Assembly: GCA_037176905.1 (NCBI GenBank)
Contig: JBBBWG010003670.1
Span: 26,816-90,815, forward strand
Length of the DNA stretch: 64,000 bases
DNA from: Azolla pinnata
Lineage: Eukaryota > Streptophyta > Polypodiopsida > Salviniales > Salviniaceae
Direction of reading: 5' to 3'
Of the stretch, positions 1-9,615 are shown one piece after another; position 1 is the stretch's first letter; the number at the start of each line of letters is the position of its first letter. Position numbers and translations under genes: made by a program. The notes beneath the pieces are model-generated. The model was given only the letters and a program-made list of their open reading frames with translations, made no database searches and was not told where the DNA came from.

Positions 1-640
1 ATCATAGTGTGCTGAATTGACCAAACTTTGTGAAGCTATGATTAGGATAGAAAAGAGGAAGACGAAAAGAAGATACAGTGAAGGATGAGCTGTGCAAATT
101 GGGGAACTACAAATTAAGCTTCCCAATGAGTCAGTTGGGCTCTTTTACAAATTAAGCTCTCTTTTAGTACTAACTTGTGCTCTGCTTTTGCAAATATCAA
201 GGGTTTAAGAGCTTCGGGTCAATTCAGGGCTAACTGTTTTGTAACACTTTTTCTTGTTTACAGTGTGGATTAGACAAAGAGATTTAAGGGCATTCTTGCA
301 TAACCTGGTCACAGCTTGCATGGAGGGTCTCTCCATCAACCCTTGTAAGTTTCTCACAACGCATCTACAACAGATATGTTTGTGGCTCATAGATAAAAGG
401 GGGCAATTTTCTTTCTTTGTTTTTCTTGACAGTGATTCTTCCTGCCCAATTTCATTGCAATGTAGGTCAATCAGTTTAGATCTGACATGGAACTAGTTTG
501 TGCTGACAAGCTAGTTTTTCCTACTTTGCTTTTGGAAGTTCCATTAGGGTTTCCATGAGAATTTGCAGTACTTATGACTGGATGAAAGATTTAGCATTAG
601 GCAAGTCTTGGATCCAGGTCAACCCTGTTGGAGTTATACA
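1..640. other. Non-coding stretch, nothing recognised
   Basis: Short open frames exist on both strands but none shows a recognisable domain, a sensible splice partner or sustained coding character. It is AT-rich single-copy-looking sequence, possibly the far flank of a gene outside the window. Confidence 0.5.
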
Positions 641-644
641 AAGT

Positions 645-1128
645 GCAAATTGTCTTGATGATAGAGATTTGACTTTCTAAATACAGGGTTGAAAGAAGCA
701 CGGGTAAGGTGATATGGAAGCTCCAAGTCTGACTTGCCCTGCATACAAGCTCAGTATGAATCCCCTGATTTGCCAGACCCATAGCCAAAGCAGTCTTGTG
801 TTGTTGGTAGAAATTTGGCTTACTATATATACACAAAGGTGGAAGAAGCATGGGTAAGGTGATATGGAAACAGTACTACTCACAAGTCTGCCTTGATTGG
901 TTAGCTAACTAGTCCTTCATACAAGCTCAGTATGAATCCCATGGCTTGCCAGATCCAATAGCCAAAGCAATCTTGTTTTGATGATAGAGGTTTGGCTTTG
1001 TATGCAGAAGTGAAAGAAGCATGGGTAAGGTGATATGGAAGCTGGTCAGAAGTCCAAGTCCTTCATACAAGCTCAGTATGAATCCCATGACTTGCCAGAC
1101 CCCCATAAGCCAATGCAGTCTAGAGACT
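645..1128. repeat. Degenerate tandem repeat, unit about 150-170 bp
   Basis: Three copies share the blocks gaagcatgggtaaggtgata (starting near 695, 844 and 1017), acaagctcagtatgaatccc and tttgccagac, followed by a block resembling ccaaagcaatcttg. A partial copy ending in tgatgatagag lies at the left edge. The copies differ by small insertions and substitutions, so the array is old. The open frames inside are by-products of the repeat. I do not recognise the family. Confidence 0.75.
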
Positions 1129-2970
1129 AGAGGGCATAGAGGCTGCAAAAGGTCATCTTGGCTCAGAACAATCTTGCAGAGTCTTGAGGGCACTACATGT
1201 GCCCCAAAAACCCATGTTTCAATGAATAATCCATTGTGTCTCAAATACATTCTGTAACCCTAAACCAGCTCAACTCTCCATAGCTGCTCTTACCAACCTC
1301 ATGCAAAAGGTCTGGCATGAAGATTCTCTCCTCCCTCTTGGTAGTGGTGATGAGCAAGGGAGAGTGTCATGTTAGTGCAGATGTAAAGAGATTCCATATC
1401 TATAAATGAGTCTGATCCATGTGACCTGTCTCGAAGCATCTTTCGGCCCCATCATCGGCGAAATCGCTCAGGTCTTCAGTGACGCGGTGGTTGCTGAATT
1501 CCCTTGCCATTAACGCAAAGATTGGCCTTGTGACAAGTCAAAGGGTAAGCAAACATTGACAAATCAAACCCTAAACCCTAAACCCTAAATTGATATCCGA
1601 GATGTGAATTGGATCGAGTTTATGTTTATGTGGTAGAGCAATTTGGATGTTTGTTCACCAGCCGATTGCAGAAAGTGTGATCGGATGCCTCATGTTTGAA
1701 GATTCCGGAAACAGACGCATCCGTCTTGATACGGAAGGCGCATTACCTCTCGACTTTTTATTCCCGCACGGCCCGCGGAGCATCAAACTTTTCTTCTTTC
1801 TTTTTTTCTCTGTCGATTTTATGACAGGCTATTCAGAGGGATTCTCCTATTGGGAGCCAGCTTTGCATCGCTGGCAAGCTGCAGATTAGGACCTTGAAAT
1901 CGATGATGGCGCAATGCAGATACAGTTTGAACCTGTTATGTGCATGATTGTAGCTGATCATGCGATGAGATGGGTTTTTTCCACAGTTGCTCATTACTCT
2001 CAAAATCAGAATGTGGGGACTAATTCCACAGTTGAGTCCCTACAATAGTAGTCGAGCTTTTTGCTCTACTTTTGAAGCCAGAAACATCTCTGTAGCAAAC
2101 CTGACTTGATTATGGGCGACGTGAGGCGGAGTGCAAACGACAACTATTGATGTCCTTGCATTGACAATGGTCATTCGGTTTGGATCTGCGTCCTAACATG
2201 ATTAGCAAGTTTGACTTTGATCAAATCTGCTGATAGGCTCCAGCTGTGTCCTCTCTTGAGCAGGGGCCTATGCGTCTGCAGTAGCCAGACTCTGGTTGGT
2301 CCATCTGTGCCTTACAGCTCTATCAAGCTCTACCAGAGGGAGCCAAATCTCTATCGATCTCTATCAATCTCTGTGTGGTTGATGGAGATTTGAGAGCTGG
2401 TTGATCCATCTGAGGGATCGATCGCTCGACTGTACCTGTTGTGAAAGCAGCGCTTTCAGATTAAAAGCATTGACAGGCTCTGGAAGACTGTGAAGAGTCG
2501 GAGCGTTTACATTTGAAAGACAAGTTCATTCATGTACATACGCAGCATACATACATGTAGCATCGCAAACATATATATATGTATCTGTGTATATATACAT
2601 GCATATTCATCTGTATATACATACATCTGTGAAAGTGAAGTCCACAAAACCGCCACTTTAGAGCTCATCTTTGCCTATGAACATTCCAACATGTCCCCAC
2701 ATCTCACAAGGCAGACAGTCGGCATCGATCAGGTATGATACCATTGTGAGGAATGATGGGTTTTTATTTTGTTCACATTCATTTATTCTTGCATGGAAAG
2801 TTGAGTAGGAATGAAGCCACAGAAGAGGAACAACCTTCTCAACATCAAGAAGGCAATGAGGGCAATTCTCGCGCGACTTATCGAAAACAGAAAAAGGGTC
2901 TCTTGTGTTAAATAGTCGTGCTTTGTGGGTTGTTAATCACCTCCGAAAATCCGGATCAAGCGTCTTGTAA
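1129..2970. other. Intergenic; telobox-like tract at 1567-1591
   Basis: No gene could be supported. The only notable motif is a run of aaaccct heptamers (about 3.5 copies, 1567-1591), the plant telobox motif seen in many 5' leaders and promoters. A (TA)n-rich stretch lies at 2568-2600. An imperfect hairpin with arms near 2333 and 2385 is short and has no family match that I recognise. Confidence 0.45.
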
Positions 2971-3085
2971 GGGTAATTAAACCCCTAATTACTCCAACTT
3001 TGAGACGAGGGTAACTAAACCCCTAATTACTCCAACTTTGAGACGAGGATAATTAAACCCCTAATTAGTCCGACTCAAGCTGCCT
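2971..3085. repeat. 38-bp tandem repeat, three copies
   Basis: Copies begin at 2971, 3009 and 3047, each containing taaacccctaattactccaa followed by ctttgagacgagg; the third is diverged at its 3' end. The exact 38-bp spacing shows a recent local duplication. Confidence 0.85.
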
Positions 3086-3149
3086 CGGCATCCAAATCCA
3101 ATGGACTTGACAATGATTTTACCCATTGATGCAGTTCCCTGCCCTATGC

Positions 3150-4660
3150 AAGTAGCCCACTCCGTTAGCACTCAATTGCCTCTCTTATCACTAATCACAT
3201 CCTTTAAACATGCTCGTTTAACTCTCGGTTCTCCTCTCGTGCCACTAATCACGCCCTAAAACGCATTCGCTCAGCTCTCGGCTCTCCTCTCTTATCGTTA
3301 ATCGCATATTTAAGCGCATCCACTTATTTTACCTCCTCAGCGCCGAGGAAGATTAGCATCGGGGCGATTAACAGCAGATCAATCAGTTGACGTAAGGGGC
3401 ATACAGGTAAGTTCGTGTGTCGAGCGAGGGGGTCGGTTATACGTGGATTGTCGACGGTTGAAACATCGTCAAAGTTCTATCTTGGTACACCATCATTATC
3501 TATCGTTATTACCCTTTGAAGCTTTGACTGGCCAAGGGTTCCCCGAATCACGTAAAGAAAGAGAATCTATCTATCTACCTGTGGTTGGAGGAAAACGACA
3601 AATGAAGGGAATGAACGAATAGCTAAGAATGGCAAGTGCTTGGCCATCAATCCACCGATGGCATGGGCCATGTGTGAAACAGGTGCTGAGTTCAACGCGC
3701 ATTTATTCATTCGTTCGTTCGTTCGTTCGTTCGTTCGTTGATCGGATGTTGTAATGATAGGTGGTAGTTAGTCCCCTTTATATAGATCAAACTTCTAGGG
3801 CTCCCTTACCATTAGGTGCGTTCACACCTGTCCAGCGACTATATGGGTTTGTCTCAATCTTAGGACAACTGAGTTCTGGCTTATCTTACCCTTAAATGTT
3901 CAAATTAACCTTCAAATTTTGGTTCTTGTTGTTATACCCATAACAGGTTTATATCTGGTCAAGCGTGGAATTCTTGACCGAATCAACTTTGTCCTATGGT
4001 GAACGGTGACATTGAAGTCGGTCAAGGCACCAAGGAGATGATATGTATGATACATGATGCATGATGATGAGGGTGATGCTGATGCCATGTGTGCATCTGT
4101 ATGTATGTGCATCTGCATGTATGTAGGCATGTATGCATATGTACGTGCCGTGTATGTATGTAGGTGGTGCATGCATAACCGTATGTGTGTATGTACATGC
4201 ATGTATGTGTTGCTGGTAACGACATAAGAAACGAAGAATAATAACAAATATAAGCAGCACTATAAATTTGTCCCTCATAAAACAAGAAATCATGAAAATA
4301 AATAGAACATAAACGCAACCTAAATCGTCCTCTCTTCTCTTCTCTTCTCTTGTTCTTTCTCTTCTCTTCTATTCTCATATGCGTTGATATATTCTGTTAA
4401 GCTCCAGCTTTTGAGATTGATGATGATTCTTTGTTACAGAGTGTTTTCGTGTATAAGTTGAGTTTCATGTGAAATTTAGCTTTTCTAAATTGTTTACAAG
4501 ACTGACTAAACATGATAAGAACATAAAAATCTTATGAGTTCTGAGAATTGTTTGATATTCTAAACATTTTAACTATTACGAGTTCTCATTCACAAGCGTT
4601 CTTGTTCCCGTTCCCAGAATTTTATCAATGTTCCCGTTCCCAGTAACTATGGCATGAAGA
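3150..4660. other. Intergenic with simple repeats
   Basis: A degenerate repeat of about 58 bp (key block actctcggctctcctctc) occurs two to three times at 3178-3330. A (TTCG)n microsatellite lies at 3710-3739, a TG/TATG-rich tract at 4085-4210, and a (TCTTC)n pyrimidine tract at 4329-4378. The frames on the minus strand around 3912-4378 are low-complexity translations of these repeats and I do not call a gene. Confidence 0.5.
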
Positions 4661-4667
4661 TAATATT

Positions 4668-5597
4668 GAAGAGAGAGGATGTGGAAGGAAGAGAGAGGAT
4701 GCCACCGAAGGAAGAGAGAGGATGCCACCGAACGGTGAGAGGATGTGGACGGAAGAGAGAGGATGTCACCAGTTAGTGAGAGGATGTGGAGGAGAAGAGA
4801 GAGGATGTCACCAGCTAGTGAGAGGATGTGGAGGAGAAGAGAGAGGATGTCACCAGCTAGTGAGAGGATGTGGAGGCGAAGAGAGAGGATGTCACCAGCT
4901 AGTGAGAGGATGTGGAGGAGAAGAGAGAGGATGTCACCGACCGATGAGACGATGTGGAGGGGAAGAAGGAGGATGTCACCAGCTAGTGAGAGGATGTGGA
5001 GGGGAAGAGAGAGGATGTCACCAGCTAGTGAGAGGATGAGGGAAGAGATGAGAGAGGATGTCACCAGCTAGTGAGAGGATGTGGAGGGGAAGAGAGAGGA
5101 TGTCACAGCTGGTGAGAGGATGAGGGAAGAGATGAGAGAGGATGTCACCAGCTAGTGAGAGGATGTGGAGGGGAAGAGAGATGATGTCACAGCTAGTGAG
5201 AGGATGAGGGAAGAGATGAGAGAGGATGTCACCAGCTAGTGAGAGGATGTGGACGGGAAGAGAGAGGATGTCACCAGCTAGTGAGAGGATGTCACCGGCT
5301 AGTGAGAAGATGTGGAAGAGAAGAGAGAGGATGCTGCCAGCTAGTGAGAGGATGTGGAAGGGAAGAGAGAGGATGTTTCCAGCTGGTGAGAGGATGTGGA
5401 AGGGAAGAGAGAGGATGTGGCCAGGAAGAGAGAGGATGTGGAAAGGAAGAGAGAGAATGTGAGAGCCGGCTAGAGAGAGGATGCTGGAGAGGAGAGAGGA
5501 TGTGGCCAGGTAGAGAGAGGATGTGGCCAGGTAGAGAGAGGATGTGGATGGTGGGAAGACGGCAAGAGAGAGGATGTGAGGGTGAAGAGAGTGGATG
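4668..5597. repeat. 42-bp minisatellite array, about 22 units
   Basis: Tandem units built from gagaggatgtcaccagctag and tgagaggatgtggaggggaa repeat for about 0.93 kb. Most are 42 bp; shorter variants with tggccagg in place of the caccagctag block increase toward the right end. Because 42 is divisible by three and the unit lacks stops in several frames, long open frames exist on both strands (for example a 14-residue repeat with HILSLAGDILSL on the minus strand). These are array artefacts. The array lies about 1.1 kb upstream of the WRKY start codon and may be in its promoter. Confidence 0.95.
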
Positions 5598-5629
5598 TGG
5601 CACATGGGTAAAGCCATCCATCATCATCC

Positions 5630-6199
5630 ATGCGGCCCTCTGTTCCTCTTCTTTCTTTGCTCTCTGTGTTTTCCTCAGGTCTTTGGGGGACGAAAGCAGA
5701 AGAAGAAAGAGGAGACGAAAGGAGCACAGATCGAAGAAGGTTCCATGGCGACCTCCATTCCTGCCCTCTTCCTGACTTCCCCCCTCTCGCACCTCTTCGC
5801 AAAGCCTCACTTTCTTCTCCCTTTCCCTCTCCTTCCCACTCCTCTTCACCCTCTTCTTCTCTCCCACTCCTATCAATTCTAAGGTTTTCCTGCGCCGCCT
5901 TCAAATCCGCTCATGGTAGGTCACTACCTGGCTTAGCTAGGTTCTGCTTCCTCGTTCTGTGTTTATTCTTGTGTTTCCAACCCCCCTAACTTGTTCTGCC
6001 TCTTGGTTTCGTGTGAACTTAAGTCCAGGCTATCTTCTTTGTTTTGGTTTTAGGAGCAGGATTCGCCGAATTGTCATCGTTCACAAGTCAGGGCAGGTTT
6101 TCCGCAATTGATTTGACAGTCCTGAAGAAGATCTGGATCTCACCAGAGATTTCTGCCATTCCTGAATTGTGCACATCTCTGTGGAATGCTATTAGATGA
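5630..6199 (+). CDS. Possible small hypothetical protein, or leader of the WRKY transcript
   Basis: An ATG at 5630 opens a frame whose exon can end at 5915 (CATG then gtaggt) and resume at 6054 after ttttag, closing at TGA 6197-6199, giving 143 codons. Residues about 55-95 are rich in Ser, Pro and Leu with a basic FSCAAFKSAHG end, as in a chloroplast transit peptide. The second exon reads GAGFAELSSFTSQGRF and onward with no family I recognise. A competing ATG at 5745 in another frame has a better start context but stops after 45 codons. It may equally be untranslated leader of the WRKY gene, with this as a 5' leader intron. Confidence in a real protein is low. Confidence 0.22.
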
Positions 6200-6600
6200 A
6201 CTCCAGTCCTGGCAGATTTTCATGGTATATACCCGATTGTGTTGACCAAGGGATTTCAACGCACGAGTTTGATGAGCAAGAGGGGAACCTGATCTGGACA
6301 AATAGAGATTTTGTCCTGCGATTCGCTGTGATCGCCGAAAAGGAACCCTGATTGGTTTTTTTCTCAATAAAATTGAGAATTTTCCTGAAAGAGCTTGGTA
6401 TTTCAAGAGACAAAGAAACCGGTGTTGTGTACAAAAATTGCTTTTGTTTACAGACCATCAGTGTCAGTGGTAACCTTGAAAGATAAATCCTAATCTGCGG
6501 TATGCTGAGTTCTTTCTTTACACACTAGTTTGATTGAGTATGGTGATGAGCAACAAACCCTAATTGCATATAAGAAAGGGGTGTATCAAGGCAATGATTG

Positions 6601-6633
6601 ATGGCGGTGGTGCAGGCGAATAGAAAGCCCTAA
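6601..6633 (+). promoter_or_regulatory. Short upstream ORF in the WRKY leader
   Basis: A ten-codon frame (MAVVQANRKP then TAA) ends 30 bases before the WRKY ATG and is in the same frame. An upstream ORF this close could damp translation, but that is inference. It could also be removed by splicing at the gtgcag just inside it. Confidence 0.3.
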
Positions 6634-6663
6634 TCCTCTTCTACAAAAACGTGGACTTCTTTT

Positions 6664-9615
6664 ATGTCGAACACTCTCAAACTTGAAAACGAAGAAGGAG
6701 AGCAAGGGTTAAAGTCTGATAGATTTCTGGCAACTATGAGTTCAAATGCAATGGGGTTTTCGCCATCTCGAACGATAATAAGAACAGTTGCTAATGCGGG
6801 CAGCGGTGCAACAATGGGGGAGAGATCCACTGGTAAGGAGGATATCCTAGATTGTGGTGCTGTTAGAACTGCTCGATTCAAGGCGATGAAACCCTGCCGG
6901 TTTCCGATCAACATATCATCCAACACCTCTAACTCATCGGGCATCCGTCTCATCGATTTGCTTGATTCACCCATCCTTTGGCCATCAAACCAGGCAAGCT
7001 ATCCCATATTTGTGTTTTGGTTGGATTTACTTTTGAATAAGCTTCAATGTTTTTCCTTTTGATAAGCTTAGATTTTTTTCTTTTGAAGAAGCTTAGACAG
7101 TTGTTTTTTCCTTTGCATTTGTATGATCTAGGCCGTTTGTACTAGATGCTTGGGGCTGTTTCAGTGGAGGGTAGGGTGAAAATCTGTCGAGTCCTGGTTG
7201 AACTTCTAGCTTATTTATCATGCTTATGTATGTCAGCCTCTGCTTCTATAATTTTTGGCATATGGTTATATATGCTTGGCTACACTTGCATGTGTTAAGT
7301 TGTGTGTATCTGAGCTAGATTGACCATCAAAGAAGTTGATGTCATACATGCTCCGTCAGTTTCTGCTTTCCAGGTGTCCTCTGTTTAGTCCTAGTGTCCT
7401 TTTGTGAATACTAAGTTTTGCTCAGCCAATGCAATGGTCAATTTTCCATAATTAGGCTACGACTAGCCTGATTCTTTGGAAAGATCACAGTTTGTGACCC
7501 TGTTGAGTTAGAGTTTGTGTTCATTAACAGATCGATGTTGGTAAGCGGAGATTTCTTCTGGTTCTTAGCAGGCCGAACCATCTCCGACAACTGGGACTTC
7601 ACCGTTGTCCCCTATCGTCCAAGGAAGTAGTTCAACCCCTGTTTCTCCTTCAGATCCTGTGACGAAAAAGAGATCTGCGGAAGATGCTGGTCAAATCATC
7701 ATTTATAAGCCAGTATCAGGCTGCAGAAGGAATGGAGTTTCCTCTCTTTCAGGGATTGACAACAATGCGGAAGATGCGGAAGAAGTAACAACAAAACCAT
7801 TAGAATGGGTGGCCCCTCTAGATACATGTAAAGTTGTCACTCCTTTAAGGATGTTATGTGATAACAACACACACGAAATGCCTAAGAGAGCTGAACAAGA
7901 TCAATTCGTTGTTCATACTCAGCCGAATTCGAGTGAAATTTCTTCAGAGGATGGATACCATTGGAGGAAATATGGTCAGAAGGCTGTAAAAAACAGCAAT
8001 TTTCCTCGAAGCTATTACAGATGCGCTCATCCTAATTGTCCTGTGAAGAAAATGGTTGAGGAGACCAAAGTGGTTTACAAAGGCATGCATGATCACCCAA
8101 CAACGCAGCAACAAACCTTGAAGAGGAATCCTACTTCAGTATTGCATTCTTTAAGCAGGAATAGCAGTGATAGTTTCCATGCCATTGCTTTAAGAACAGA
8201 TGATTCTTATGAGCAGACAATGGATACCTCTACCACTACCACAGGAGATAAAGGGCTGAAACCATGTACCAATGGGATAACACAGGTATCAGAGCCAGTG
8301 CTTGCATCTGCAAGTGTTTGTGAAGGAGCAAGTGCAGAAAGGAGGAAAGTTAATGATACGCAAGATATTCTCCTAACCAACGATCACGGAAACAACAAAG
8401 ACGATTGCAGGTAGGGGAGGTCTTCGTGACGATTGTTTTTGTATATGCATATACATATGCTATGCATGTATATGATTACACGTATATGTTTGTGGGATCT
8501 TTCACTCAACGCTTGTACATGTGTATGCTATGTGTATATGTGATTATGCATGTGTTTGTAGGTGTTTTTTTCAGCATGTCTGCATAAACATGCATGTTAT
8601 GTAGCTCTGCAGTTGATCGTGGTTATATGTCTTACTATAAAGCATCCTTGACCGTCTCTGTCACCTCAGGAAAAAGCTGAAAATAGGAGAGACGGCATCG
8701 AAAATGTCCTTCCGAACCTTTCGTGAGCCTCGTTGTGTTGAACGCAGAAAATGTTACTCCAATGTTGTTGATGATGGTTATAGGTGGTGTAAGTATGGGC
8801 AAAAGAGAATCAAGGGAAATCCCCATCCTCGGTATGAATACTTTGCCCCGTTCTATGTTTTCAACTAATGTCTTTTATTCTCATCTCCACATGCTCGATT
8901 AGTAGTTTTGCCGATCATTTTATATGCTTATGCATTGAATTGATTCAACTAAAAAAGTAAAACATTTTGCTCCTTCAGAAGTTATTACAAGTGCCATAAT
9001 CCTGGATGCCCTGTGCGGAAACATGTGGAGCGATCTTCAACTGATGAAATGACTATAATTTCTACTTACGAAGGAAAGCACAATCATGAGGCGCCATCCT
9101 CAAGGCTTAACAATAGCAATACTGTTCCTGGATCGTTCATAACAGCCATCACACTCCCAACCGTCGGTAATACACCGAGTTCAATACTGGGAATAGATCT
9201 TCAATCGCAAGATGAACAATGTGATATAGGAAGCATAAACACATCAAGTGACGATAGAATGGTGGGTGACATTATTAACAATAACAGTGCTGATAAACCT
9301 TTTGGATTTGACCGGCAAGTAACTACATCTGGTTTTCAAGCCTCAGATGGGAGCAGCGATCAGCCCATAGACGATGGAAAGAGAAACACAGTTGTAAATG
9401 CTCCACCATTGAGCAGTCATTTGACTTGTCAAGAGCGAGCTGTACCTATAGCTTTCAACTTCCTAAAGTCGGGAATCGATGCAGCATCGGACATTCGTAA
9501 AGCTGAATCTCCAAGTCTAAGACAAGGTCCATCCATGAGATACCCCAAGGTAGAACCAAGTGAAGTACAGCCTACTTCTAATTTGCTGAGAAATGACAGC
9601 GAGGGTACATTATAA
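6664..9615 (+). CDS. Group I WRKY transcription factor (two WRKY domains, both atypical)
   Basis: Predicted exons are 6664-6993, 7572-8410, 8670-8831 and 8979-9615, giving 655 residues with all phases agreeing. Group I WRKY proteins are nuclear factors that bind W-boxes (TTGAC core), usually through the C-terminal domain, in stress and developmental signalling. Residues about 100-125 carry an SP cluster ([12 protein letters not shown], then [12 protein letters not shown]) like the MAPK-phosphorylated region of family members. The first WRKY domain has WRKYGQK at 241-247, but its finger is C-X4-C-X16-H-X-H, about six residues shorter than usual. The second has WCKYGQK at 429-435 and C-X4-C-X23-H-X-H. 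The intron after the PR codon of the second domain is the conserved group I position. Intron 1 needs a GC donor (CAG then gcaagc), because no GT fits the phase. The paralogue group within group I is not clear to me. Confidence 0.92.

Noticed and set aside
2320-2400. Imperfect hairpin that might be a microRNA precursor or MITE
   Set aside because: Arms pair over fewer than 20 bases with several mismatches, and no target-site duplication or known miRNA sequence is recognised.
4576-5617. Long Leu/Ile/Ser-rich and Arg/Glu-rich reading frames on both strands
   Set aside because: They are translations of a stop-free 42-bp minisatellite; no start context, domain or splice support.
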